Below, piece after piece: positions 28,211 through 39,100 of a stretch of DNA of 64,000 bases. Origin of the DNA: Mesorhizobium sp. (GTDB lineage Bacteria; Pseudomonadota; Alphaproteobacteria; Rhizobiales; Rhizobiaceae). The stretch spans positions 62,001 to 126,000 of the forward strand of contig NZ_JANJTZ010000039.1 of NCBI RefSeq assembly GCF_024710845.1, written 5' to 3'. The position numbers and the translations under genes are program-made. Numbering within the stretch: position 1 is the first letter of the stretch; every line of letters begins with the position of its first letter. The notes under the pieces were generated by a model. That model worked only from the letters and a program-made list of their open reading frames with translations. It was not told the DNA's origin and did not search any database.

Positions 28211-30772
28211 ATGCCCGGGGACATCCGGACGGACGCGGCGCGCGGGGGCTGCTGCGACACGACCGATTCGATAGGCAACGCCGCCAGGTGCGGCGGGCGA
28301 GCCATGTTGGCGCTGTGCAATTCTCTGAAAGCAGGCGTGAGTCTGGCCGCGGTTTCGCTGCTGACCGGCGCCGGAGCGGCTGAAGCACTGGAATTGGACT
28401 TGTTGACGGCGGGCATGAACGTCGGCACCTTCGAGGTGATCCAGGTCGCGGTGTTCGCCGGCATCCTGGGAGCGGCGCTGCTGTCCGCGGTGTGGCTCAT
28501 TCGCGAGCGCGGACGCATCGCCGCCGACAATCTGGAGCTGCGCGGCCGCATCGCCGAGCAGAACACCGCTCTCCAGCGCGCAGAATCGCTGCTGAACCTC
28601 AAGGATCAGCGGCTGATCGTCTGGATGAAGGACCGGCAGAAGCCGGATATCGTCGGCTCGCTCGGCCTTGCCGCGGGTGTTCCGGAAGAGCGCGCAACCT
28701 TCCTCGCATTCGGACGCTGGCTCACGGCGCGGTCGTCCGCACAGCTCGAGCGCGCCGTGACGGAGCTTCGCGAGAAGGGAAAGACCTTCGAGCTCGCGGT
28801 TGAGACGCAGCATGGCTCGCTGCTCGAGGTGCACGGACGCAATTCGGCGTCCAATGCCGTTGTCCGATTCGTATCGCTGTCCGACGCGCAGAATGAGCAC
28901 GCACGGCTGCGCGCGGAGCATGCGGCCCTGCAGTCGGAATATGAAACGATCCGGGGCCTCATCAACGCCCTGCCGATGCCGTTCTGGCTGCGCGAGATCG
29001 AGGGCCGCCTGCGCTGGGTGAACCCGGCCTACTCTGCCGCCGTCGAGGCGGCAGCGCCGTCTGATGCGGTCCGCGACGGCAAGGAATTCCTGCCCACATC
29101 CGTGCGCGACGCGATCGCCGCACATCATCGCGACGGCAAATTGTTCCAGCAGACGGTCTCGACGGTGATCCGCGGCGACCGCAAGCTCTTTGCCGTGGTC
29201 GACTACCCCGGCCGCGACGCCATTGCGGGCGTGGCGACCGACCGGACGGAGATCGAGACCGTCCGGGAGGAACTTCGCAAGGTCCAGCGCAGCCATTCCG
29301 AGACGCTCGACCAGCTGACCACGGCGGTCGCTATCTTCGACGCCGAGGAAAAGCTGCGCTTCTACAACCAGGCATTCCAGAAACTCTGGGACCTCGACGC
29401 CGCCTTTCTCGACAGCGCGCCGGCCAATGCCCTGCTTCTCGACAGGCTGCGCAGCGACGGCCGTATCCCCGAGCAGCCGGAATGGCGGCGGTGGAAGGAA
29501 GGCGTCCTGTCGGCCTATCGCGCCGTGCAGCCGCAGGAGGACTGGTGGCACCTGCCCGATGGGCGCACCATCCGCGTCGTCGCCAATCCGCATCCGGCCG
29601 GCGGCGTCACCTGGGTCTTCGAGAACCTGACGGAGCGCATGGACCTCGAAAGCCGCTACAACGCCGCGGTGCGGGTCCAGGGCGAGACCCTAGACAATCT
29701 GGCCGAAGGCGTCGCAGCGTTCGGACCCGATGGGCGGCTGCGCCTGTCGAACCCGTCCTTTGCGAAACTGTGGGGCCTGCCCGAGGAGCTTGCCCGCCCC
29801 AACACCCATATCAAGGCAATCCGCGCGGCTTGCGACCTGACCGCGAAGGACAGCCCCTGGGCCGGCTTCGTCGCCGACGTGACCGGCTTCGCCGACGAAC
29901 GGCGCGACCGGCACGGCCAGGTCGAGATGAACGATGGTTCTATCCTGCGCTATGCCCTGATCAATCTGCCCAACGGCCAGGTGATGATCACCTTCGTCGA
30001 CGTGACGGATACGGTGAATGTCGAGCGCGCGCTCAAGGACAAGAACGAAGCGCTGCAGATGGCCGATCAGCTGAAGAACGACTTCGTCCAGCACGTGTCC
30101 TACGAACTGCGGTCCCCGCTCACCAACATCATCGGTTTCACCGACCTCCTCGCACTTCCCGACACCGGTCCGCTCACGCCCAGGCAACGGGACTACCTCG
30201 ACCACATCGGTTCGTCGTCGTCGGTGCTTCTCACCATCGTCAACGACATCCTCGACCTGGCGACCGTGGATGCCGGCATCATGGAACTCGACATAGGCGA
30301 GATCGACGTCGACCGGATCGTCAACGAGGCGGCCGAGCTGATCGGCGAGAGGCTGCGCGAGCACGGCATCGCACTCGACATCGACCTTTCGTCCGCACCG
30401 AAGCGCTTCCGCGCTGACGAGAACCGCGTCAGGCAGGTGCTCTTCAATCTCCTCAGCAATGCGGTGAACTACGCGCCGGACGCCAGCCGCATCACGCTGG
30501 CCTGCCGCGGCAAGGGCGGCATGGTCGAATTCTCCGTGTCGGACCAGGGCCCGGGCATCCCGCCCGAGGTTCTCGACACGGTCTACCGTCGTTTCGAATC
30601 CCGCGCCAACGGCGGGCGGCGACGCGGTGCCGGCCTCGGCCTCTCCATCGTGAAGAGCTTCGTCGAACTGCATGGCGGCCAGGTCGAGATCGCGACCGGC
30701 AAGGGACGCGGCACGACCGTCACCTGCCGCTTCCCGGCCGAACCGGACGCGATGCGCCCCGCTGCGGAATGA
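28211..30772 (+). CDS. divL: DivL-type PAS sensor kinase with Tyr at the phosphoacceptor site
   Basis: The 853-residue protein has a hydrophobic N-terminal segment (about 40-58) and a transmembrane helix (about 74-97). PAS-like regions follow at about 235-350, 365-475 and 490-600, then a HisKA-type helix and a complete HATPase (NLLSNAVNYAP, DQGPGIP, GAGLGLSIV). In the H-box the usual VSHELRTPL is VSYELRSPL, putting Tyr631 (codon 30101-30103) where the phospho-His belongs. This is the signature of DivL, which in Caulobacter controls CckA/CtrA together with DivK. The start at 28211 has a strong GAGAGGACGAGG region; an ATG at 28304 is possible. One base separates it from tsaE-amgK. Confidence 0.88.
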   Translation: MPGDIRTDAARGGCCDTTDSIGNAARCGGRAMLALCNSLKAGVSLAAVSLLTGAGAAEALELDLLTAGMNVGTFEVIQVAVFAGILGAALLSAVWLIRERGRIAADNLELRGRIAEQNTALQRAESLLNLKDQRLIVWMKDRQKPDIVGSLGLAAGVPEERATFLAFGRWLTARSSAQLERAVTELREKGKTFELAVETQHGSLLEVHGRNSASNAVVRFVSLSDAQNEHARLRAEHAALQSEYETIRGLINALPMPFWLREIEGRLRWVNPAYSAAVEAAAPSDAVRDGKEFLPTSVRDAIAAHHRDGKLFQQTVSTVIRGDRKLFAVVDYPGRDAIAGVATDRTEIETVREELRKVQRSHSETLDQLTTAVAIFDAEEKLRFYNQAFQKLWDLDAAFLDSAPANALLLDRLRSDGRIPEQPEWRRWKEGVLSAYRAVQPQEDWWHLPDGRTIRVVANPHPAGGVTWVFENLTERMDLESRYNAAVRVQGETLDNLAEGVAAFGPDGRLRLSNPSFAKLWGLPEELARPNTHIKAIRAACDLTAKDSPWAGFVADVTGFADERRDRHGQVEMNDGSILRYALINLPNGQVMITFVDVTDTVNVERALKDKNEALQMADQLKNDFVQHVSYELRSPLTNIIGFTDLLALPDTGPLTPRQRDYLDHIGSSSSVLLTIVNDILDLATVDAGIMELDIGEIDVDRIVNEAAELIGERLREHGIALDIDLSSAPKRFRADENRVRQVLFNLLSNAVNYAPDASRITLACRGKGGMVEFSVSDQGPGIPPEVLDTVYRRFESRANGGRRRGAGLGLSIVKSFVELHGGQVEIATGKGRGTTVTCRFPAEPDAMRPAAE

Positions 30773-30773
30773 C

Positions 30774-32273
30774 ATGTCTCCCGAAACGCTGACGATCGAA
30801 CTGGCGGATGACGCCGCGACGACGCGCCTGGGCGCGGACCTCGCGGCCGCGGCGCGGGTTGGCGACGTCTTCGCACTCTCCGGCGAACTCGGCGCCGGCA
30901 AGACGACGCTCGCGCGCGGCTTCGTGCGGGCGCTGGCGGGCGATCCGGCGCTCGATGTGCCGAGCCCGACCTTTACCCTAGTCCAGGCCTATCCGGGGCG
31001 CATCCCGGTCCATCACTTCGACCTCTATCGCCTGGCCGCGGGCTCCGACCTCGACGAACTCGGTTTCGACGAGGCGGTGAGCGACGGCGTCACCCTCGTC
31101 GAATGGCCGGAACGCGCTGCGGACGTACTGCCCGCGGGCCGGATCCGCATCGAGCTCGCCCATCGGGGAGAGGGCCGCATCGCGAGGGTCGAAGCCCCTG
31201 AAACCGCGCTACAGCGTCTGCGCCGCACGCTCGCGATCCGACGGTTCCTCGCCGAAGCCGGCGCGCCGGAAGCGACGCGCACCTTCCTGCTCGGCGACGC
31301 CTCGACGCGCACCTACGAGACGATAGCGGCTCCCGGCGCGCCGAAGCGCATTCTGATGAACGCGCCGCGCCAGCCCGACGGCCCGCCCATCCGCGACGGC
31401 AAGCCCTACAGCCAGATCGCGCATCTGGCCGAATCGGTCACGCCCTTCGTCGCCATCGCCAAGGCACTAACGTCGCGTGGCTTCTGTGGCCCGAGCATCT
31501 TCGCGCAGGATCTCGACCAGGGTCTCCTCCTGATCGAGCATCTCGGCGACGGCGGTTTCCTCGACGCCGCGGGCGCCCCGGTGCGCGAGCGCTATCTCGC
31601 CGCGGCCAGGCTCCTCGCCGACATCCATCGTCACGACTGGCCGCTCGGGATGGAGGCCGCGCCGGGCGTCGTCCATCATCTGCCGCTCTATGATCGCGAG
31701 GCGATGATGATCGAGGCGGAACTGCTGACCGACTGGTACGTGCCCGAGGAAACGGGGCGGGCACTGCAGGACGCCGACCGCGCCGAGTTTCGGGCGGCGT
31801 GGGATGCGGCCATCGCGCGTCTTGCCTCCGCCGAAAAGAGCATCGTGCTGCGCGACTATCACTCACCCAACATCATCTGGCGCGAGGAGCGCAGCGGCAA
31901 CGACCGGCTCGGTATCATCGATTTCCAGGACGCGCTGTGGGGCCCAGCTGCCTATGACGTCGCCTCGCTCGCGATGGATGCGCGCGTCACCATTCCGCTG
32001 GCGCTGGAGCGGGCGACGGTCGATGCCTACAAGGCGGCCCGGCATGCGCAGGGCGGTTTCGACGAGGCCGCCTTCGACGAGGCCTATGCGATCATGGCCG
32101 CACAGCGGAACTCGAAGATCCTCGGCATCTTTGTCAGGCTCAACAAGCGCGACGGCAAGCCGCAATACCTGAAGCACCTGCCGCGCATCCGCGACTATGT
32201 TAGCCGCGTCCTGCCGCATCCGGCACTCGCTGCCGTGCGCGATTTCTACCTCTCGCGCGGGCTGCTCGGATGA
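30774..32273 (+). CDS. tsaE: TsaE-AmgK fusion: tRNA t6A synthesis ATPase with aminoglycoside-phosphotransferase-like sugar kinase
   Basis: This 499-residue protein joins two families. Residues 1-145 are TsaE (YjeE), with Walker A GELGAGKT at 37-44, VPSPTFTLVQAY and HFDLYRL; TsaE is the ATPase of the TsaBDE complex that makes tRNA t6A. Residues about 150-499 are an APH-fold kinase with the catalytic RDYHSPN at 360-366 and metal-binding IDFQD at 382-386. It is closest in type to AmgK, the MurNAc/GlcNAc anomeric kinase. The next gene, with a four-base overlap, is MurU-like, which supports the AmgK reading. The start is the first ATG after the divL stop. Confidence 0.88.
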   Translation: MSPETLTIELADDAATTRLGADLAAAARVGDVFALSGELGAGKTTLARGFVRALAGDPALDVPSPTFTLVQAYPGRIPVHHFDLYRLAAGSDLDELGFDEAVSDGVTLVEWPERAADVLPAGRIRIELAHRGEGRIARVEAPETALQRLRRTLAIRRFLAEAGAPEATRTFLLGDASTRTYETIAAPGAPKRILMNAPRQPDGPPIRDGKPYSQIAHLAESVTPFVAIAKALTSRGFCGPSIFAQDLDQGLLLIEHLGDGGFLDAAGAPVRERYLAAARLLADIHRHDWPLGMEAAPGVVHHLPLYDREAMMIEAELLTDWYVPEETGRALQDADRAEFRAAWDAAIARLASAEKSIVLRDYHSPNIIWREERSGNDRLGIIDFQDALWGPAAYDVASLAMDARVTIPLALERATVDAYKAARHAQGGFDEAAFDEAYAIMAAQRNSKILGIFVRLNKRDGKPQYLKHLPRIRDYVSRVLPHPALAAVRDFYLSRGLLG

Positions 32274-32998
32274 GCGAGACGCCCCGAACGGCGATGGTAC
32301 TCGCCGCCGGGCTCGGCAAGCGCATGCGGCCGATCACCGACACGATGCCGAAACCGCTGGTGAAGATAGCCGGCAAAGCATTGATCGACTGGGGGCTGGA
32401 CGCGCTCGCGGAGGCCGGTGTCGAGAGGGTGGTGGTAAATGTGCACTACCTGCCGGATCAGCTGGTGCACCACCTGTCGGACAGGACGAACCCGACCATC
32501 GACATATCCGACGAGCGCGACGCGCTGCTGGATTCGGGCGGGGGGATCATGCGGGCTCTGCCGAAACTCGGCCCCGCTCCCTTCTTCGTCCTCAATGCCG
32601 ACACGTTCTGGATCGACAGAAAAGGCGGCAGCCTGCGTCGTCTCGCCCTTGCCTGGAATGACGCGGAGATGGATATTCTCCTCATGCTGGCGCGGCTCGA
32701 TCAGGCGACGGGACATTCGGGAGGCACCGACTTCCTACTGGCGTCCGACGGACGGCTCTCCCGCGCACGTGGCGCCCTGGACGGGTTGATCTATGCCGGT
32801 GCTGCGATCGTCCATCCGCGCATCTTCGCGAACGCGCCCCTCGGTGCTCATTCACTGAACGTCGAGTTCGACAGGGCGCTCGCCGCCGGACGCCTCCACG
32901 GAATGGTGCTGGACGGCGACTGGATCACGGTCGGCACCCCCGATGCCATCGCGCCCGCCGAAGCGGCCGTCGCCCGGGCGGCGGCACGGGCAGGATGA
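32270..32998 (+). CDS. murU: MurU-type nucleotidyltransferase
   Basis: The 242-residue sugar-1-phosphate nucleotidyltransferase has the nucleotide loop MVLAAGLGKRMRPITDTMPKPLV and the metal-binding NADTFW. It matches MurU, which converts MurNAc-1-phosphate to UDP-MurNAc in the peptidoglycan-recycling bypass found in Pseudomonas and many alphaproteobacteria. Its partner kinase AmgK is the C-terminal half of the upstream gene (ATGA overlap). A mannose-1-phosphate guanylyltransferase cannot be excluded by sequence alone, but the context favours MurU. Confidence 0.85.
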   Translation: MSETPRTAMVLAAGLGKRMRPITDTMPKPLVKIAGKALIDWGLDALAEAGVERVVVNVHYLPDQLVHHLSDRTNPTIDISDERDALLDSGGGIMRALPKLGPAPFFVLNADTFWIDRKGGSLRRLALAWNDAEMDILLMLARLDQATGHSGGTDFLLASDGRLSRARGALDGLIYAGAAIVHPRIFANAPLGAHSLNVEFDRALAAGRLHGMVLDGDWITVGTPDAIAPAEAAVARAAARAG

Positions 32999-35900
32999 AC
33001 TCCTCCGCGCCGCGGGTCTTCTCGATTCCGCCGGGGGCGCCCTTCCTGCCCACGCTTGCCGATGCGCTCCTTTCCGGCCGGTTGATTCCCGGCTTCCAGC
33101 CCGGCGGTGACCCGCTTGCGCTGGCCGATGCGACGATCTTCGTGCCGACTCGCCGCGCCGCCCGCGCGCTGCGGGCGACCTTTGCCGAAAGGCTGGGCGG
33201 CAAGGCGGCGATCCTGCCGGTGATCCGCCCGCTGGGCGACGTCGACGAGGACCTGGCCTGGTTCGACACGACGCTGCCCCCGCCGCCGGCGCTCGATCCG
33301 CCGATCGACAGCCTGGAGCGCCTGCTGCTCCTCGCACCGCTGGTGCAGGCGTGGAAGAAGCGGTTGCCCGCCCACGTCGCCAGCCTGTTCGAGGAGGAGG
33401 TCGTTGTGCCGACCTCGTCGGCCGAGGCGATCTGGCTGGCGCGCGATCTCGCGGCGCTAATCGACGAGATCGAGACCGCCGATGCGGACTGGACGCGGCT
33501 CTCGGGCATCGTCCGCGATGAACTCGCCGCATGGTGGCAGGTGACGCTCGACTTTCTCCAGATCGTCACGTCGCTCTGGCCGGAAGCGCTGGCCGAGCGG
33601 CGACGCTCCAATCCCGCCGCACACCGCAGCCGTCTCATCGACGCGGAGGCTGAGCGCCTGACCCGCGATCCGCCGAAGGGCCCGGTCGTCGCTGCCGGAT
33701 CCACCGGCTCGATCCCGGCGACGGCGCGACTCCTGCGCGTGATATCGCGCCTGCCGAACGGCGCGGTCATCCTGCCGGGGCTCGACCTTTCGCTCGACGA
33801 AGCGGCATGGGACATGCTGTCGGGAGCCGATGCCGCACCCTCGGTCTTCGGCCACCCGCAGTTTGGCCTCAACAGACTGCTCGGGGAACTCGGCATCGCC
33901 CGGGCGGACGTGACCGAGATCGCGGGGCAGCCGCCGGACCTTACCGCGCGCGCGGCCATCGTCTCGGAAGCGCTGCGGCCGGCGGAAGCGACGGAGACCT
34001 GGCCGGAAAGCCGGGATGCGGTGGCGGATGCAATCGGACAGGGCGCGCTCGACGGCGTCACGCTCGTCGAGGCGGCCAACGAACGCGACGAAGCGCTGGC
34101 GATCGCGCTCGCGTTGCGCAAGGCTGCGGCTGAGCCGGGCAGACGCGCGGCACTGGTCACCGCGGATCGGGCGCTGGCCCGGCGGGTGAGCGCGGAGCTG
34201 CTGCGCTTCGGCATCACAGCTGACGATTCCGCCGGCTCGCCGCTCGCCGACACGCCGCCCGCGGCGATGCTGCGCCTGCTGGTGGAATGCGTGATGCGCC
34301 CGGGCGATCCCGTGGCGGTGCTCTCGCTCCTCAAGCAGCCTCTGCTGCGCGCCGGGCTGGAGCGCGGGCGGGTGCGGCGCGCCGCCGAGGCGATCGAACT
34401 CGTCGCCCTGCGGGGCGGCGTCGGCCGGCCCGATATCTGTGCGCTCGCCGACGATTTCGAAGCCAGGTTGCTGGCCGACGCAGATGAAAGGAAGAGACGC
34501 GAACCCTTCTGGAAGCGGCGCCTTCGGGCGGCCGAGCTGGACGATGCGCTCCGGGTCGCCCGTATCGTGCACGATGCTGTTGCGGGCCTCGGCAGCCTGC
34601 GCGGCGGGCGAGCCGGCATCGCGGAGCTGGCGTGCGCCACCGTCGTCGCTTTCGAGAATGCCGGACGCTCGGAAACCGGCGGCGTGGAAGAGCTCTATCG
34701 CGGCGAGGCCGGCGAGAAGCTGGCTGGTCTGCTGCGCGGTCTCGTGGCGGCCGAGGCAGGTTTCGAGATCGATGCGTCCGAATGGCCGGATGTCCTGACG
34801 GCGCTGATCGCCGGCGAGGCGGTCAAGCCCCGGCACGGTGCCGACCACGCGGTTTCGATCTGGGGCGCGCTGGAAGCGCGCCTGCAGGATGTCGATCTGC
34901 TCGTCTGTGGCGGGTTGAACGAAGGTTCCTGGCCCGGGCGAGCCGATCCGGGCGGCTTCATGTCGCGGGTCATGAAGGCGGGCCTTGACCTCGATCCGCC
35001 GGAGCGGCGGATCGGCCAGGCGGCCCATGATTTCCAGATGGCGATGGGCGCGCGCCAGATCATCCTGACGCGGTCCGCGCGCGCCGGAGACGCACCGTCG
35101 GTGCCATCGCGTTGGCTGCAGCGCCTTGTGGCTTTGATCGGGGAAGAGCCGGCTAAGCAAATCCGGGCGCGGGGCGCGATACTGATCGCCGAGGCCCGGT
35201 TTCACGCGCTGGACGCCCCGCAATCCGTGGATTTCGCCCGCCGGCCCAATCCGGCGCCGCCGCTCGCGGCGCGGCCGCGGCACTTCTCGGTGACGCAGGT
35301 AGAGACGCTCCGCCGCGATCCCTATGCGATCTATGCGCGCAAGGTGCTTCGGCTCGATCCGCTCGATCCGCTGCTGCGCGATCCCGGCGCCGCCGAGCGG
35401 GGCACGCTGTTCCACGACATCCTGCATCGCTTCACCCTCTCCGGAGTGGACGCCGGCGCGGCCGATGCGGTCGAGCGCCTGCTCGACATCGCGCGGCTGC
35501 GCTTCGCCGAGGAACAGCTTCCCGCCGACATACATGCAGTGTGGTGGCCGCGCTTCGCGCTGATGGCGCCCAATCTCGTCGAATGGGAGCGCAGCAAGCG
35601 CGCCGATGCGACGATCCGTCATGCCGAGGCCTATGCTGAAGCGACTCTCGTCGGGTCGACGGATGTCACTCTCTCCGGCCAGGCCGACCGGATCGATGTC
35701 ACGCATGGCGGCCTGGCCGACATTCTCGACTACAAGACCGGCTCCTCGCCCTCGAAGGTCCAGGCGCACCGCCTGGTCTCGCCGCAGCTGCCCCTGGAAG
35801 GGGCGCTCATGATGCGCGGCGCGTTCGCAGGCCTCGGCGCGCTGACTCCCGGCCAGCTCGCCTATGTGCGGCTCAGGGCGAGCGGCGACGTGGAGGAGGA

Positions 35901-36129
35901 GTCGATCCTCGACATCAGGGGCTCGCTCAAGACTGCCGCCGACATGTCCGAGGAGGCCTGGGAGCGGCTGGAGCGGCTTCTCCAGCACTACGACAACCCG
36001 CGCGCCGGCTATCTCTCCCGCGCCCTGCCGTTCAAGGAGGGGGATACCGACGGCGACTACGACCATCTCGCCCGCGTGCTCGAATGGTCTGCGGGCGGCG
36101 ACGACACCGGCGGGGAGGGAGGCGAATGA
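32995..36129 (+). CDS. addB: Double-strand break repair protein AddB (alphaproteobacterial type)
   Basis: AddB is the partner of AddA in the helicase-nuclease that resects double-strand breaks and loads RecA at Chi-like sites. The 1044-residue protein has a degenerate N-terminal helicase region (FVPTRRAARALRATFAERLGG replaces an intact Walker A) and VCGGLNEGSWPGRADPGGFMSR. The C-terminal PD-(D/E)XK nuclease domain has RGTLFHDILHRF and the catalytic ILDYKTGSSPSK. This is the usual alphaproteobacterial form. Start overlaps murU and stop overlaps addA, both by four bases. Confidence 0.93.
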   Translation: MNSSAPRVFSIPPGAPFLPTLADALLSGRLIPGFQPGGDPLALADATIFVPTRRAARALRATFAERLGGKAAILPVIRPLGDVDEDLAWFDTTLPPPPALDPPIDSLERLLLLAPLVQAWKKRLPAHVASLFEEEVVVPTSSAEAIWLARDLAALIDEIETADADWTRLSGIVRDELAAWWQVTLDFLQIVTSLWPEALAERRRSNPAAHRSRLIDAEAERLTRDPPKGPVVAAGSTGSIPATARLLRVISRLPNGAVILPGLDLSLDEAAWDMLSGADAAPSVFGHPQFGLNRLLGELGIARADVTEIAGQPPDLTARAAIVSEALRPAEATETWPESRDAVADAIGQGALDGVTLVEAANERDEALAIALALRKAAAEPGRRAALVTADRALARRVSAELLRFGITADDSAGSPLADTPPAAMLRLLVECVMRPGDPVAVLSLLKQPLLRAGLERGRVRRAAEAIELVALRGGVGRPDICALADDFEARLLADADERKRREPFWKRRLRAAELDDALRVARIVHDAVAGLGSLRGGRAGIAELACATVVAFENAGRSETGGVEELYRGEAGEKLAGLLRGLVAAEAGFEIDASEWPDVLTALIAGEAVKPRHGADHAVSIWGALEARLQDVDLLVCGGLNEGSWPGRADPGGFMSRVMKAGLDLDPPERRIGQAAHDFQMAMGARQIILTRSARAGDAPSVPSRWLQRLVALIGEEPAKQIRARGAILIAEARFHALDAPQSVDFARRPNPAPPLAARPRHFSVTQVETLRRDPYAIYARKVLRLDPLDPLLRDPGAAERGTLFHDILHRFTLSGVDAGAADAVERLLDIARLRFAEEQLPADIHAVWWPRFALMAPNLVEWERSKRADATIRHAEAYAEATLVGSTDVTLSGQADRIDVTHGGLADILDYKTGSSPSKVQAHRLVSPQLPLEGALMMRGAFAGLGALTPGQLAYVRLRASGDVEEESILDIRGSLKTAADMSEEAWERLERLLQHYDNPRAGYLSRALPFKEGDTDGDYDHLARVLEWSAGGDDTGGEGGE

Positions 36130-39100
36130 GCGGCAGGCTCGTCATCCCGGCCGACACGCTGGCCGAACAGGCCCGCGCCTCCGATCCGTCGAGTTCGGCC
36201 TGGGTTTCGGCCAATGCCGGATCGGGCAAGACGCATGTGCTTGCGCAGCGCGTGATCCGGCTCCTGCTCGACGGCGTCGAACCGTCGAAGATCCTCTGCC
36301 TGACCTACACCAAGGCCGCCGCCGCCAACATGTCCAACCGCGTCTTTCGCGATCTCGCCCGGTGGACCACGCTCGACGCAACCAGCCTGAGCGCGGAGAT
36401 CGCCCGGATAGACGGATCGACGCCGTCCGCTGCCCGCCTGCGGCGCGCCCGCCAGCTCTTCGCCCGCGCGCTCGAAACGCCTGGCGGGCTGAAGATCCAG
36501 ACCATCCATGCATTCTGCGAGGCGATCCTGCACCAGTTCCCGCTCGAAGCGAACATTGCCGGACACTTCGACATGCTGGACGCCCAGATGGAACAGGCGC
36601 TGGTCGCGGAGGCCCGCCGCGACATGCTGACAGGGATCGCCGCGCGCCAGGACGAGGCACTGGCCGGCGCCTTCGAGCGTGTGTTGGCGATTGCCGGCGA
36701 GGCGGGGCTGGACAGGTTGCTGGGCGAGATCGTCGCCAAGCGCGAGAAGCTGCGCGCCTTCCTCGACCAGCTCGGCAGCGACATGTCGGCCCTCTTCGAG
36801 GAGTTCGGCTTCGAACGCACCGACAGCGTATCCGGCTTGGCGGCCGCCATCTGGCCCTTGCCCGGCTTCCCACCGGACTATTTTGCCGACTTCGCGCAGG
36901 CCTCAGTCAGGCACGATGCCCGAACGGTCGTGAACAACATCCTGCCTGATGCGACGCTGGCCTTCGAGGCGCAGGATCCCCTGGTCCGGTTCGAGCATCT
37001 TCGCAAGGGGTTCCTAAAGGCCGATGGCGACCCCTACGGCCCTTCCGCCTTCAAGAAGGCCCTGATTGCCGAACTCCCGGACTTACCCGAGAGGTATGGC
37101 GCCGCGTCGGCGGCACTTGTCGCTGTGGTCGACCGCGTCGCGCTCCATCGCATGATCGAGGCGACGGTCGCGGCTCTCACCGTCGCCGACGTGCTGATCG
37201 GCCGCTACGAGCGGCTGAAGGCGGCGCGCGGCTTCCTCGACTTCAACGACCTGATCTCGCGCACGGTGCGGCTGCTCGCCCGCGCCGATGTAGGGCCCTG
37301 GGTGCAGTACAAACTCGATCGTGGCATCGACCATGTTCTGGTCGACGAGGCGCAGGATACCAGTCCTGATCAGTGGCAGGTGGTGCGCAGGCTAGCCGAG
37401 GAGTTCTTCGCCGGGCTCGGCGCGCGCGACAACGTCACCCGCACGGTCTTCGCCGTCGGCGACGAGAAGCAGTCGATCTACTCCTTCCAGGGCGCCGATC
37501 CCGAATCCTTCTCCCTCAGCGGCGCCGCTTTCTCTGAGAAGGTTCGGGGCTCTGGCGGTCGTTTTGAGCGCGTCCGCCTCCAGCGCTCCTTCCGTTCCAC
37601 GACGGATGTACTCGGCGCCGTGGATCTCGTGTTCGCCGCCGACGCGGCCCGCAAGGGCCTGACACAGGACGAGGAGCCGATCGAGCACCCGACCATCCGC
37701 GAATTGCAGCCGGGCCATGTCGAGGTCTGGCCGCTGATCGAGCCGCAGCAGGTGGAAGAGCCGGACGACTGGACCCAGGCGATCGACCATGCGTCGGCGC
37801 CGGCGGTGCAGCTTGCCGAACAGATCGCCACGACGATCCGCGACTGGATCAGGAACGGCGAGTGCCTCGAAGGCAAGCTGGTCGACGGCGCGCCCCGCAG
37901 GCTGACGGCCGGCGACGTGCTCGTCCTCGTGCGCAAGCGCGACCGCTTCGTCCATGCGCTGTCGCGGGCCCTGAAGAACCGTGCCGTGAATGTCGCCGGC
38001 GCCGACCGGCTGAGCCTGTCCGGCCATATCGCCGTAAAGGACCTGATCGCGCTCGGGCGCGTCGCCCTACAGCCGCACGACGACCTGTCGCTGGCGGCAC
38101 TCCTGCGCAGCCCCGTCTTCGGTCTCTCGGAGGAACAGCTTTTCGAGCTAGCCTGGAACCGGCACGATGCGCCGCTCGGCCGTGCGCTGCGCCAGCGGGC
38201 GGAGGCAGAACCGGGCCTCGCTCCGGTCGTCGAAAGCCTCGACCGCTGGGCCAACGAGGCGGCGTTCAAGCCCGTGTTCGAGTTCTATGCCGCGGTCCTA
38301 GCCCGCGACGGCGTCCGCTCGAAGATGGTGGAACGGCTCGGACCCTCGGCCGGCGAGATCCTCGACGAGTTCCTGAGCTTCGCGCTGGCCGTGGAGCGCA
38401 CGGGCCTGCCCGGGCTCGAATCCTTCCTCGCTTCGCTGGAATCCGCCGCCCCCGACATCAAGCGCGAAATGGACCAGACGCGCGACGAGGTGCGCATCAT
38501 GACGGTCCACGCCGCCAAGGGCCTAGAGGCGCCGGTCGTGTTCCTGGTCGACGGCGCCGGCCGGCCGACCATCGACGCACACCTGCCGCGCCTGATCCCG
38601 ATAGAGGCTCGGAACGGTGCCTGGCGGGGCCCCGGCTATCTCTGGCGGGCCGGATCCGACATGACGAACTCGGTCTCGGTGGCGCAGAACCGCATCCTTT
38701 CCGACAAGGCCGAGGACGAATACCGTCGTCTGCTCTATGTCGGCATGACCCGGGCCGAGGACCGGCTGATCGTCTGCGGCTACCGCGGCAAGCAGAACCC
38801 GGTCCCGGGCATCTGGCACGATCTCGTGGCGAGTGCGCTCTCGGCGTCGCCGCACAGCCGCACCGTGCCGCATCCGGTAACCGGAGCTGACATCCTCCGC
38901 TTCCGGCGCAGTCCCGAGGCTCCTCTGCCGGCCGGATCCGCGACATCTCCGCCGGCGCCGGCCGGTGCGGTCTTCGCTCCGCTTGCGCCCCTGCCCGAGC
39001 AACACGCGCCCGCCAGAGCCCTGTCGCCCTCCGCTGCGGCCGCGCTCCTCGACCCGCCGGGGGAAAATGTCGCGCCTGCGCGCTCGCCGGTGCTCGACCC

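Noticed and set aside
30774-32273. Frameshift artefact joining separate tsaE and kinase genes
   Set aside because: The frame is continuous with normal composition across the junction (about residue 145), and this fusion is known in rhizobia.
33457-36066. Very long open frame antisense to addB (869 codons)
   Set aside because: It mirrors the codon bias of addB in GC-rich DNA, shows no domain, and addB itself has clear helicase and nuclease motifs on the other strand.
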